NCBI GenBank assembly: GCA_031841125.1
Contig: CM063109.1
Location: 5,618,321 to 5,682,320 of the forward strand
Direction of reading: 5' to 3'
From: Acanthococcus lagerstroemiae
Lineage: Eukaryota > Arthropoda > Insecta > Hemiptera > Eriococcidae
DNA length: 64,000 nucleotides
Below the pieces are notes generated by a model that worked only from the letters and a program-made list of their open reading frames with translations, was not told the DNA's origin and did not search any database. Made by a program: the position numbers and the translations under genes. Within the stretch, counting starts at the first letter, position 1, and every line of letters begins with the position of its first letter. Below, one piece after another: positions 29,634 through 39,584 of the stretch.

Positions 29634-30212
29634 GTCTCAAAATTCATAATCAAAACTGGTGATTCCACTTACCGACAACCCATTGAAAAAAAATTGAATA
29701 GATCGCGTGAAAAAAATTAACACTTAGAACGATCAAATTTTCGTACTTTTGGATGTAAAAAAAAAAAAACTCTGTTTCTGGGGACTTATCAAGTTATCAG
29801 TTCTCAACGTTCTCAAACAGCCATTCAAGCATTTAGCCTTCGACATTCAATGTGAACTGGATCGCAAGCCTACCTGTGTTTGTTTATATAAGAACGACAA
29901 GCATACGAATCTTTCAAAGCAAAATCAGTGTTGACAAGTTTATGAACATCAAAATGTAATGGAACGAAAAGTTTTGAACAAAACTAGCGAAAAAAATAGA
30001 AGGAATTCGTTTTTTTTATTCACAAAAATTTGCCAGGAGAGACTCCGGCAAGCGTTAGGGAGTGCTCAATATCCCCTAGCACCACTCTGGCTAGGAGCCT
30101 GACGTAATGATGATTTTTTCAAATGGTGGTATCTGTACCTAGGAGGGTGGGCCTCAAGATACCTTTAGAGGGGGCTCATCCTCAGATTGCCCCACCACTG
30201 GCTACGGGACTG
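29634..30212 (-). repeat. Compound hAT-like repeat block, copy 2 (inverted)
   Basis: The reverse complement shares, in order, the landmarks of 24424-25068. It ends at the right with CCACTGGCTACGGGACTG, an inverted CAGTCCCGTAGCCAG-type terminus. About 200 bp present between block and MITE in copy 1 is absent here. Confidence 0.7.
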
Positions 30213-30769
30213 TCTAAAAGTTTTAGCAAAAGACTTATTTTCCAATGTCACAAGCTGAATCCGATAGCAAATTTTCTATTATTTAATTTACGTGCTTTGG
30301 TCCTGGTGAATATAGGAGGGAAATTTAGTCTGGAACAAAAGTCAAAACTCCATGTGTTTTTCCCATTAGAACGGAAGGGAACTTGTGGTACGAATTCCCC
30401 TAAATCCGATCGATCTGAAACTTTGTAGTTTTTTAAATTTATTTATTGATTTCATTGGAACCAATTCAGGAGACGAATCACAGGAAATTTAGAAACAAGA
30501 AAAAGATCACCAGGAGTACATAACAACCACCTTAATGTGTAAAGGAAGTTGTGTATTTCTCTCAAGTATTCCTAATATCCTTCCAGCTTACCCTCCCAGA
30601 CTAGGGTATGCTCATGTGCGCAAATGTGAGTGCATGGGGGATAAAGTTCCAATCTGCATTTGCAGGGACGTAATTATGGGGGGGGGGGGTGAAAAAACAA
30701 ATAATTTGATAGTTGGCAAATTTTGAAACTGTTCATTTGAATTTTTCATCTTCTAAGGTATAATGTTTT
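30213..30769. other. Unassigned DNA
   Basis: No gene recognised. An eleven-G tract lies near 30680 (a frequent neighbour of MITE ends in this window). Confidence 0.4.
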
Positions 30770-30900
30770 AATGAAGCCTCAAAATGTCTTGAACAAATTC
30801 GGAAGACCCTTGAAGCCTCAGAGAAGTCCGAAAGAGTCCTAAAAGTTTTACATAAGTTACAGGAGGTCTTGATGGGTCAAAAGAGTCTTATTATCAAATG
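30770..30900. repeat. Degenerate ~21-bp minisatellite
   Basis: GAAGCCTCAAAATGTCTTGAA, GAAGACCCTTGAAGCCTCAGA and AAGAGTCCTAAAAG follow each other at about 20-23-base steps, ending AAAGAGTCTTATTA. Confidence 0.55.
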
Positions 30901-31325
30901 AATCCAAGAAACCTCTCGGATGGGGTATGTTTGCACAAGGGCCGAGGAAGATGAATGTCTCAAGCGGCTCATTATAAAAAAGGCGCTTCAAAAATAAGGT
31001 AAAAAGAGGAACGAAAAAAGGAAGAAAAATAAAGAGTAGAAAAAAGGCAGACTTTTTTTGAGGGTATAAAAATAAAGAGTAGAAAAAAAACAAGACTTTT
31101 TTTGAGGGTATAAGGACGTTCTCAAAAATTAGTCTCCGGGCCCATAATTTGCTTCTGTTTTATTTATTTATCTTTTTCAATTAAGAAATATTATTTTGAT
31201 TGAAAATTAGGTTAATTTTCAAATTTTTTAAATGTTATGTCGGCGAATTTTTAGTTTCCAAAAAATATTTGTCTGCAAATTTTCCTTCTCCACTCCCCCT
31301 CCGAACTGAAAGTCAAGTTTCACCT
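30901..31325. other. Unassigned DNA with a short local duplication
   Basis: AAAATAAAGAGTAGAAAAAA followed by GACTTTTTTTGAGGGTATAA occurs twice in succession between about 31027 and 31112, a local tandem duplication of about 45 bp. No gene. Confidence 0.5.
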
Positions 31326-31500
31326 TTGCGGGTTCGAGCCCACGTAGCAATTCGCTACATTTCGACCTAGGCCGGTTTTTCGGCAAGAAGAGAAGAGGGC
31401 TAAGACAGCCCTAACAGCCTCCCCGATGTCTCTGAAGTAATGTTCAGAAGGGCGGATTTCAGGGCTCGGGTTGAGAGGAGAATTAGAAAAAAGAAAAAAA
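31326..31500 (+). mobile_element. tRNA-headed SINE, 5'-truncated copy
   Basis: It begins inside the B box (GCGGGTTCGAGCCC) and continues through the shared body TTTCGACCTAGGCCGG, GCTAAGACAGCCCTAACAGC, CTCTGAAGTAATG and GGGCGGATTTCAGGGCTCGG, then an A-rich tail. 5' truncation plus an A-rich tail fits LINE-mediated retroposition. Confidence 0.8.
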
Positions 31501-31899
31501 AAACATATTTTGCTGGAGATAGTGGTTGCGTGCAGTGATGTTACACGAAACGATTTTATGTCTTTTTTTTTCAGATGAGCCTTTTATTATTATTATTATT
31601 ATTTTTTTTTTCACCTCACGAGTTTTGTGATCTTCGGAGTCTGTCACTTTATTTTTTTCAGGGTTTTGTTTTTTCTTGACAAAATTATTAAATCATTTGG
31701 TCTTCCTTTTTGTCACGTCGCTTAGCATAGTCTATTATCAATGAAAATGCCGCGCAGCGAAACATTCGTGACAAAACCAGTTTACAGTTTTGTTAAATGA
31801 CGAAATTTTGAAAATTCAGTTGATATTTTGTTTTGTTGTGTTCAACAACACTGGTTACGGGACTTCAGTTCTTCCTCATTTAAACGTGGATCTTTTGAA

Positions 31900-32480
31900 A
31901 TGATGTTTGCGGTTACGGTTTCCATCTTCAAGACCTCTCTTTTCGACTCCACAGAGGGGGCTAATGTTTAACAATATTGATTTCCAACGCCAAAAACCTA
32001 TGTTGAAAATACAGTTTTTGGGTCACTGAACTAATTTACGAGGTTCTTTTGCCTCCATTCCCTCTTCATCAAGCTTTGCAACTCTACTGAGGGAGTAATA
32101 CTGGTTAATATCAAGTTAAGCACATAATACGTTAAAAGTAGGTATTTTTGGGGATGTTCCATTTTTGAAGGTGTTTTGACCCTAACTCCTCCCATTTGAG
32201 CTCTGTAGGGGAACTATGTAGTACTGTCAATTATAAAAGTTACCACGTACCTAAAATGAGGAAAATTGTGTTTTGTTGGTCGCTCGTATTATTTTTGTGG
32301 TGTTTCGTCTCTAATCTTTCCTCTTCAAGCTCCACGGGGAACCAACCTGTTCATGAGCAAAATCAAGGATTTTGGATCGTTGTTTTCAGTTTAGGGTATT
32401 GTTAGTAGAAACTTTTTTTATTTTGACTCTACAGCTCCACGAGGAGCAAGTACTGAATAACTACACATTCAATAAATTAC
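31900..32480. repeat. Degenerate tandem array, ~105-140-bp unit
   Basis: CTCCACAGAGGGGGCTAATG (31948), CTCTACTGAGGGAGTAATAC (about 32090), CTCTGTAGGGGAACTATG (about 32200), CTCCACGGGGAACCAACC (about 32331) and CTCCACGAGGAGCAAGTAC (about 32436) each follow a CTTCAAG/ATTTGAG-type lead-in and precede AATA/TCAA-rich text. About five diverged units. Confidence 0.5.
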
Positions 32481-33266
32481 ATTCGTAATTTGTGACCCTG
32501 GGGCTCTGTAGTTTAGCACAGGTACAATCAATTCGTTATCTCGATTAGAGGAAGTCATTTCAAAATCTGTCATATTTCACGAATTTCTAACGTTTTCACA
32601 CTTTTGATAGAAGTTTTGGATTCTAAGTTTTAGATATACTCCATAGTAAAGTTCTGAAAATTATTATTTATCCATTCTAGAATTAAAAAATTGTTTTTAA
32701 AACATCAAATTGCTGAATGTAAGAAAGATTCGAAATTTCGCAAGAGTCCGGTACCACAATTTTTTATGAAGATGGATTTCAATGTTTACCCTTAAAAACT
32801 GATGAAAGCACTCTTGTACGAGCAAAGCGAGTAAACTGTTTACAATTTCTAGAAGAATTATATTTTGAACGGTCATGTTTTTCAAGTTTTACCCCTTAGA
32901 ACTGACTATGACTTATGACTAGTAAGGAAGAAAAGTAGTTTGCTATAATAATTCGTTTCAATTTCCTATTTCCAGTATTATAAATTTACCGCCCAACATA
33001 GTGCCACCAAAAAAATAGCCAAAAAAAAAACTAGAGAAGTTGTATAAAAATCATTTGAATTGTTTCGCCGCTTACGCGAATTGAGGGGAAACTTAAGTAG
33101 AAAATGTCTTAATTCTGTAACTCGGCGAATATAAAAGGCCGTTAACTTTTAGCTTTCTACTTTTTTTCATCTCGGTAGCATACACAAGCACCTGGCGGGT
33201 ATCGTAAGTCGAGAGAGGGGGGCAGATCTAAAATCTGATGATTACCTTTTTTCTCCTTTATTATTA
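32481..33266. other. Unassigned AT-rich DNA
   Basis: No gene or complete element seen. Confidence 0.45.
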
Positions 33267-33607
33267 CAGGATGTCTACTGGATTTGGGAAACAAAATATC
33301 ATGACTTTTCATGACATTTTTTATGACTATCATCGGAGATATAAAGAGGAAGTGGAGGGGGGGGGGCGAACTCAGCGCTTCGCGCCTCACCAGGAGCTCA
33401 ATACAGAGCGCGCTAAGCTTCCATATTGAACATTCACTCAATATTTTTATAAATAAAATTTTTTTTTTTAGTAATGGAAATATTGTGAACCATGACATGA
33501 TGAAATATCATTACTTTTTCGAGTTTTGGTTAAAATATCTTGACTTTTCATGACTTCCGTGACAGTTTTTTGAAATCATAACTTTTTTCAGGCCAGTAGA
33601 CACCCTG
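33267..33607. mobile_element. hAT-like MITE, CAGGATGTCTACTGG family, copy 1
   Basis: Ends CAGGATGTCTACTGG and CCAGTAGACACCCTG are inverted repeats. Flanks TATTATTA (33259-33266) and TATTATTT (33608-33615) match at 7 of 8. The interior (TCATGACTTTTCATGACA, CGCTTCGCGCCTCACC, CAATACAGAGCGCGCTAA) is shared with 59246-59576. Non-coding. Confidence 0.85.
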
Positions 33608-33999
33608 TATTATTTTTTTGTCTAAAAACTCAATCCAAAGAGGAGGAATGAGAGGTAGAAGTCAAGGAGTACAAACTAAATTTCAGAATAATTGGAGATA
33701 ACCTTGTTCTGCAGCAATATACTGTACACTTTGTAATGTAAGCAGCTGAGAAGAGAACCAAGCAGGATCTTTAAATACCAAAATCTTGTTTCTTAGGCAA
33801 TCAAAATATCCGTTAAACAAAAGGTTGGGTCTACTAAGTTTCTTAAAGAAAAGATACCAAAAAATCTTAATTCCCCCCCCCCTTTTCTGTATTGAAACGA
33901 CATTTTTCTTATGTTTAAATTATCATCAGTAAACTGCTGCGCATCGAAACTGCATGCAAATACATGCGTACATTGATATGTCTTGTAGTCCGATATTAT
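33608..33999. other. Unassigned DNA
   Basis: No gene recognised. A run of C residues near 33872. Confidence 0.4.
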
Positions 34000-34198
34000 C
34001 AGGCCCATGGAGAAGGTATTTGGGCCTAGAGCATAGAACAAAAAATTAAGGGTTCCCCTATAGTTCGCTTCAGAATTTTGCAAAAGGCCTTCGGGCAATC
34101 GGGCTCTTCAAAACATTTGTTAGGGCACTTCATGCCTCCTAGGAAATTCCGGGCCCGGGATAAATTCTCCCTTTTGCCCCCTCCCCCCGTCGGGCCTG
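34000..34198. mobile_element. Possible hAT-like MITE with CAGGCCC ends
   Basis: Starts CAGGCCCATGG and ends CCCCGTCGGGCCTG. The inverted match is short (CAGGCCC) and the flanks GATATTAT/AATATCGT agree poorly, so it is a weaker call than its neighbours. Confidence 0.4.
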
Positions 34199-34687
34199 AA
34201 TATCGTTGAACGCGCACAAAATTGAGAATGATAGTGAATATCATGATTCATGAAGCAACAATTGCCGTGATGATATCATCGTAGAAACATTTTCGGTGTT
34301 GGTCGGTCGACACGTGACGCACAGTTCTGGATGACGGCCAGCGATAAGACATATCCATGTCAATAAACTACATAAAGTGCTTAAAATACTCGATTTTTAG
34401 AGACCTTTTGAAGGGTTTCCGCATTTTAGTGACAGTATCGGTTCACAGTTTATCAGACTGAGATATCACAGAACGACAGAGCCATTTTCTGTAATTTTTG
34501 GATTTTGGAACGGATCTTTCAGTTAGTGAAGTTAGTCCTGGACCAAACACTGATTCTTACTCTTAATGGGGACCGGGCCCGAGTCCGTTTATAAGGTATT
34601 TTGCCAACATGAGTCCTAGAGCGATTGCAATCGCCCAGTCGACCGAGGACGAGTGGGGACGAGCGCTGATATGCAACCTCGATCAGT
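34199..34687. other. Unassigned DNA; right part may belong to the R1-like fragment
   Basis: No gene recognised. GC content rises from about 34540, toward the retroelement fragment that the SINE at 34703 interrupts. Confidence 0.4.
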
Positions 34688-34702
34688 AGGCAGGCAGGTC
34701 CC

Positions 34703-34921
34703 TCTTTTTCTAATTTGCCCTCAACCCGAGCCCTGGAATCCGCCCTTTCGAGCATTATTTCAAAGACATGTAGGAGGCTGTTGGGGCTGTCTTAGCCCTC
34801 TTCCCTTCTGGCCGAAAAACCGGCCTAGGTCGAAATCTGGTGAGTTGCTAAAGTGGACCCGAACCCAGGACCTCCGGATTCCGAGACCAACGCGCTATCC
34901 ATTCGGCTATCCAGATCCCTT
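34703..34921 (-). mobile_element. tRNA-headed SINE, full-length, with 15-bp duplication
   Basis: Perfect direct repeats AGGCAGGCAGGTCCC at 34688-34702 and 34922-34936 flank it. Read on the minus strand, the head has GGATCTGGATAGCCGAATGG (A-box-like) and GGTCCTGGGTTCGGGTCC (B-box-like). The body has TTCGACCTAGGCCGG, GCTAAGACAGCCCCAACAGC and GGGCGGATTCCAGGGCTCGG, and the end is AATTAGAAAAAGAGGGA. This is the best reference copy of the family in the window. It disrupts an R1-like fragment. The parent tRNA isotype is not called. Confidence 0.9.
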
Positions 34922-34936
34922 AGGCAGGCAGGTCCC

Positions 34937-35204
34937 ATGGAGAACTGAACTTCCACCTGACCCAAGTCTTGAGTGGCTACAGGTACTTCGGCACTTAATT
35001 ACATCGGATGGCGATAGCGCCGAGCCCGTGTGCACGCACTGCGATCTAGGGGCGGAGGACAATCCCTGGCGTACCCTGTTCGAGTGTGAGATCTGGGAGC
35101 AGGAAAGGCGCGAGACGGTAATAGCGATCGATCCCGGCAGCAACACGAGCGATAGCGACGGTGTGATCGACCGTCTCGCGCCGGGCACCTGGTTCCCGAA
35201 ATGC
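34937..35204 (+). pseudogene. R1-like ORF2 C-terminal fragment
   Basis: An open frame contains VCTHCDLGAEDNPWRTLFEC then EIWEQERR, the Cys-x2-Cys ... Phe-Glu-Cys..Trp-Glu pattern seen at the end of R1-clade ORF2 proteins (the expected His is replaced by Arg/Trp). It ends at a TGA near 35204. The SINE insertion cuts its upstream part. It is a different family from the element at 1-2866 because the wording differs greatly. Confidence 0.65.
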
Positions 35205-35587
35205 TGAAGTGGAAACGGATAGAATCGTGTGTCGGTCTTCGTCTCGACCATCATGAAGAAGAAGATGTAGACAGAATGGTCGAGGCAGAGGACCGATGAA
35301 CAAAGCTCCGACTCACACTCAACGACTCTGTATCATCCTAGAGCTGCTGCGGACCCTCCGCCAGCCCGCCGTCTCCACCTTTTTGCGTCGCCACACATAC
35401 CAAGACGAGGAGGTGAGGGGTGCAGGAAGGAAGGACGTCCGGATGCGGTGCACCCGAATTCTAGGATAATGCTGGATGCGTGTTGCCTCGGTCAGTAGGA
35501 TGTTCAATAGTGGCCCTGACAGGAAAGTGCGAATCCGAAGCGGAGAGGTGAAATAGGGGCCCGGGCCAGCTTCAAGACGTCCCTTTG
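35205..35587. other. Possible 3' UTR of the R1-like fragment
   Basis: GC-richer than the surroundings, with CATCATGAAGAAGAAGAT just after the ORF end. No coding sequence. The link to the preceding fragment is only by adjacency and composition. Confidence 0.35.
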
Positions 35588-35685
35588 GTCACTGATGCGA
35601 TACTCGAAAGGGTAGTTTCTGGAGTCAGGGATGCGGTGTCCTTGTATAGTCAATTTGGCATGCGTGCATCGTCATACGCTCCATC
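35588..35685 (+). repeat. Degenerate copy of the ~110-bp SINE-like element
   Basis: CACTGATGCGATACTCGAAA, GGGTAGTTTCTGGAG, GGGATGCGGTGTCC, TCAATTTGGCATGCGTGCAT and CGTCATACGCTCC follow the order of the clean copy at 46098-46210, same strand. No clear flanking duplication. Confidence 0.65.
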
Positions 35686-37741
35686 AATGGAGCATGGGTC
35701 CCAGTCTCTGCCATTTTACTCGAAAATCCCGCTGGGTCCCGGTCCGAATCCCGGGCTCAGTCTATTGCTCCGCATCAGACACGAGGCAGTTCACGTTAAA
35801 TATTAGTCACCGCGCCATGTGGCGTATATGCCGTCGACAGTGAAACTGTCGTTTACACTTCCCACCATATCCGATGAAGCTGGAATTCGTTTATAATTAC
35901 TCATACTCATTCCGACGAGCTAGTTTATACCGGCCTGTCAAATACGTACTTTGGATTGATGTCAACGTTACGCAGCCACCACATTTGAAACGAACTTCCC
36001 GTTTGCTGGAGAAAACCCAAATGCGTAAGACAAGAAAGAAAGAGTAAAACAAGGCGAACGTAAGTAACGACGACGGAAATGAGACAAAGTTCGCGATATT
36101 ACGACGCGCCGGCCGGGCATAACAAACGATCGACGACGAAAATTTCCCGTTCGACGATAATTTTTAAAACGATTAATCGTCCGCCACAAAATACCCGAGT
36201 AATTGAAAAAAAAACCGTACGTCTGCGTACACGCCGGCTAAACAAATTACGTTTTGATAAGGCGAAGACGAGGTGATCGGTGACTGCGTATGCTAAGTGC
36301 TGCAGACACTTTCACAGATTTCTAAATAAGACAACTTCGATGGTATCTTTCAGAATTGGTACACACTTTTACCTTTTCGCCTTCCTTCAATCGTGTTAGC
36401 TGATGGAACGTTTCGAGAGTGCGGAATCGTGCCGCGCGAAAAGCGCGCCTCGATACCGAAACCAAAAGAAATTCGTGAGCTGGCGCTTGCTCGCGATGGA
36501 ACGCCTCACGAATGAGTAAACCAAATGACAGACGATGGAAAAGATGCACGATGATTTAAAACGTGTCGGCCATTCGACGCGATGCGATGGTTTACATTGA
36601 TAGACCGCGAGCGCACAAAAAAGGCCAAAGGGCAAATCCATTTTTACCAGGCCACTCGAGCCACTATCCCGTTCAGAAGTTGCGAATGAGTGTTCATGAG
36701 CTATGAAGGGGGCAGATTTATCAAATTTTTAATATTTATTTCATTTCACAGAAGGCCACTCTTCCAGCCAGCCGGCCATACACCTTTCAGGCCAGGGGCC
36801 ATTATGTCCACTTTTGTCCATAACTAATCCATCCGGCTGTTCCTTTTATACAACGATACACTGGTTTTTGTATGATAATGGGGACACGAGCTTTCTAACT
36901 TTCAAGGACGCCGCCGGACTTTTGCCAAAGCGAGAAGATAATACCAGTAGGCAAACCCTTTGATATGATTTCCAAGGGGTAGACCCTGTTTTAGGAGAAA
37001 CAGTAATTTCTTTTTCGTGAAACAATGCATGCATTTTTGATAATTTAGGGGGCAAACTACTTCACCATGTCACTGGACTCCCATCACGTTAGATGTCGGA
37101 TTCGAGTCTGCGCAGTATAGTTTTGTTTGCGGTCGAAAACACGCCAATTTGAATGTCATTTAGGGGGTTTCTCCAATTAACTGACCTATCTGACATCCTA
37201 GCAACTTTGAAGGAATAATTTCTTTAATAATGGTAAATTAGGGACTGAGTTTGCTCAGTCAGTCAGATGAATTCTTCTTCTTTCAAAAAAGGCCAAGAGA
37301 AGAAATACATTTTTTAGACTTCTGCCAAGTTCCAGGTTCAAGGGCCAAGTAGGCAATATGGTCAGAAATTACGTTCAAGAAATATTTTATATCACCCGTT
37401 GTGACAGTTTCTATAAAAAGGAGGAACTTTGTTGATCGATCAAAGTAGCAGAAAACGCGAAAAAAAGAAAAACAAAATTTTTTGGTCGAAAAAATCAATT
37501 TTGAGATTTTGGTTGATTTCTATAGGAAAAACATCGCAATAACGAAGAGACAAAATTTACGCGCATGAGCGAGTAGAGGGAGAGAGAGAGAAAGAGAATA
37601 ATGTAAGAGAATGAGAAAGAATGCGAATGTCTGCGTTCGCTTCTTCGTGGTTTTTCGGAGCTCGCGAATAAATCCGATGTTCTGAATTGTTACCATGCAG
37701 AAGAGCGAAAAATTACCTTTCCAATAAGCCCTCGTCAAGGC
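35686..37741. other. Unassigned DNA with a CpG-rich stretch
   Basis: The stretch 36040-36290 is strikingly CpG-rich (CGACGACGG, CGCGCCGGCCGGGC, CGATCGACGACG) and unlike the depleted repeats around it. It could be a promoter or first exon of a gene outside the recognised set. GAACGTAAGTAACG at about 36060 resembles a plus-strand splice donor. An isolated hAT-like end lies near 37043-37075. Nothing is certain. Confidence 0.3.
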
Positions 37742-37963
37742 TGGTAACGCTTTGACTATACATACATGGACACCGAACAACGCGATTTAGGGTGAAGCCA
37801 ACATTGCCCTTTATATCACTATTTTTATCAGTTATAATCATCTTCGTATCATTCGGTGTAATCCTACATGGAAAATTTCTTACTTTTCATTATTAAAAAA
37901 ATAAAAACGTTCTGAATTATTTGGATTCGATTTCTCTTTCTTTTAATACAAAATATGTGAATG

Positions 37964-38126
37964 ATAATTGAATGGCTGGGTGGAAAACGGGCAAATGTAA
38001 AAAATCGCCCTCGTTCCAATTATTGTCTGATTGGATTCTACGGTCCTTGTAGAATCAAATTCAGACAACAATCGGAAAAAGGGCGATTTTGAAAATCGCC
38101 CTTTTTCCACCCAGCCATTCAATTAT
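37964..38126. mobile_element. Hairpin MITE nested in the 37.7-kb element
   Basis: Near-palindrome: ATAATTGAATGGCTGGGTGG on the left and the inverted CCACCCAGCCATTCAATTAT on the right. The arms continue through the GATTCTAC/GTAGAATC core, so the RNA or single strand would fold into one long stem. No separable duplication. Confidence 0.75.
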
Positions 38127-38954
38127 GTACCTGTTGTACGTAATATACTCATAATTTGGTAATAATTACAATTATGTAAACTTACTCTGTTGCTGGCATG
38201 TACCTAATCAATCAATTTATTACCAGACTTTACTGTAGCCTACTACTTTCATCATATGCATAACTGCATTACTGCATACAATAATACCAGAATAAGTAAG
38301 ATAGAACAATTGCAAAAATAAATTTATTTACTGACCCTTGTACAACATTACTTTGGTTCGTGTACGTCGAATGTACTGTTCAACCTTAATAAACAGCTTG
38401 GATTCGTGATTTAAACGTACTTTTAAAATTTTTTTACAGATACTGCTGAAAAGCTTATGGATGTTACAGTCTACAAACTTACATTTACTTAGGGTAATGC
38501 TTGTCGTTAAATGTACAAAACTATTTTAAAATAATTTTGTTGCATTTTTTCGCATTAATTTTTCCAAGAAGATGCATACATCACGAACTTCTGTTGAGCT
38601 GGGCACGACAAGGCCACTTCTATGTATTTTTCACTTGAATGAACGTTGAATTTTCGACTGAGGTTATATCATCACCAAAACAATTTTCCTTCTTGTCTCC
38701 GTGATCCAGGCCCACTTATCATGCACGAGTGATTATTATTCGTAATTTTACTCATGTTGGTGTATAATATGTACACTAATTAAATAATATATCGCAAAAT
38801 AAACTATAACAAAATTAATTCCAGCACATCTTTGATTCCGGCAAACTTGCCCTTTATCTCTATTTTTAAAATTTTATTTGGCTTCTGGGCTCTGTTCCGG
38901 CTTCACAAAAACCACTGATAAGAGGCGTTGTTCGGTGTCCATGTATGTATAGTC

Positions 38955-39435
38955 CAAAGTCATATAGATACACCAAGTCGTTCGACTCTCCATTTAACCA
39001 ATGTTAAACTTCGTATGTTACGATAATTTATCCCGATAGCAGCGCTGGCAGCGTTCGACTGCCGTGAAATCAATGTAAACGTTGGGAGCCCTAACAAAGT
39101 TTTGCGTTTAACTCAATAACGGTCGAGTTTTATGAAAAAGTGAAAAGAACAAAATTTATTCTACCTGTTATTTTCTATCAGGTAAGATCAGTTTCAAAAT
39201 TTTACCCATAAAAATTTCGAATTTACGCGCATTTGATGGGAAATTCCAAGGTAAACAAATTTAGCTCTTTCCAATTTTTCATCAAAATTGATAGTTTTTG
39301 AGCTAATCCGCAAAAACGTAAAAATGTCCATATACGCGCAATGCAACCAAAGGAGTTCAGCGATAGCAGCGCGCTGACATGACGGCAGAACGCGGAAACG
39401 CGCTAGTCGTCTAACTTGGTGTATCTATGACTTTG
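38955..39435. mobile_element. hAT-like MITE nested at the end of the 37.7-kb element
   Basis: Perfect 8-bp duplications GTATAGTC at 38947-38954 and 39436-39443. Ends CAAAGTCATATAGATACACC and the inverted GGTGTATCTATGACTTTG. It split the right terminal repeat of the older element, so the relative age is clear. Confidence 0.85.
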
Positions 39436-39584
39436 GTATAGTCAAAGTGGTAACGTGATTCCACGGCGAGTTAGAGTCGCTTGACGGAGTAGGAGAAAAA
39501 GGTGTGTCTAACTTTGTACGCGTTTTCCCCAAAAGCGTGTTTTCGCGCGTTTTTGTTACACTCATCTTTGACGGCTTGTATCTC

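Larger units (their letters stand above)
37750..39447. mobile_element. hAT-like element (outer), with two nested insertions
   Basis: Perfect 8-bp duplications TGGTAACG at 37742-37749 and 39448-39455. The left end CTTTGACTATACATAC runs through GGACACCGAACAACGC; the inverse is found on the right, but split by a later insertion (38955-39435) lying just inside the final CAAAG. Terminal repeats are about 34 bp. No transposase is seen, so it is non-autonomous. Confidence 0.85.

Noticed and set aside
34840..34921. A functional tRNA gene
   Set aside because: The A- and B-box-like stretches belong to a SINE head: the acceptor stem does not close, and the family recurs with the same non-tRNA body.
34653..35207. 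One continuous 184-codon protein
   Set aside because: The frame runs through an antisense SINE inserted between 15-bp duplications; only the part after 34937 is genuine ORF2-derived coding.
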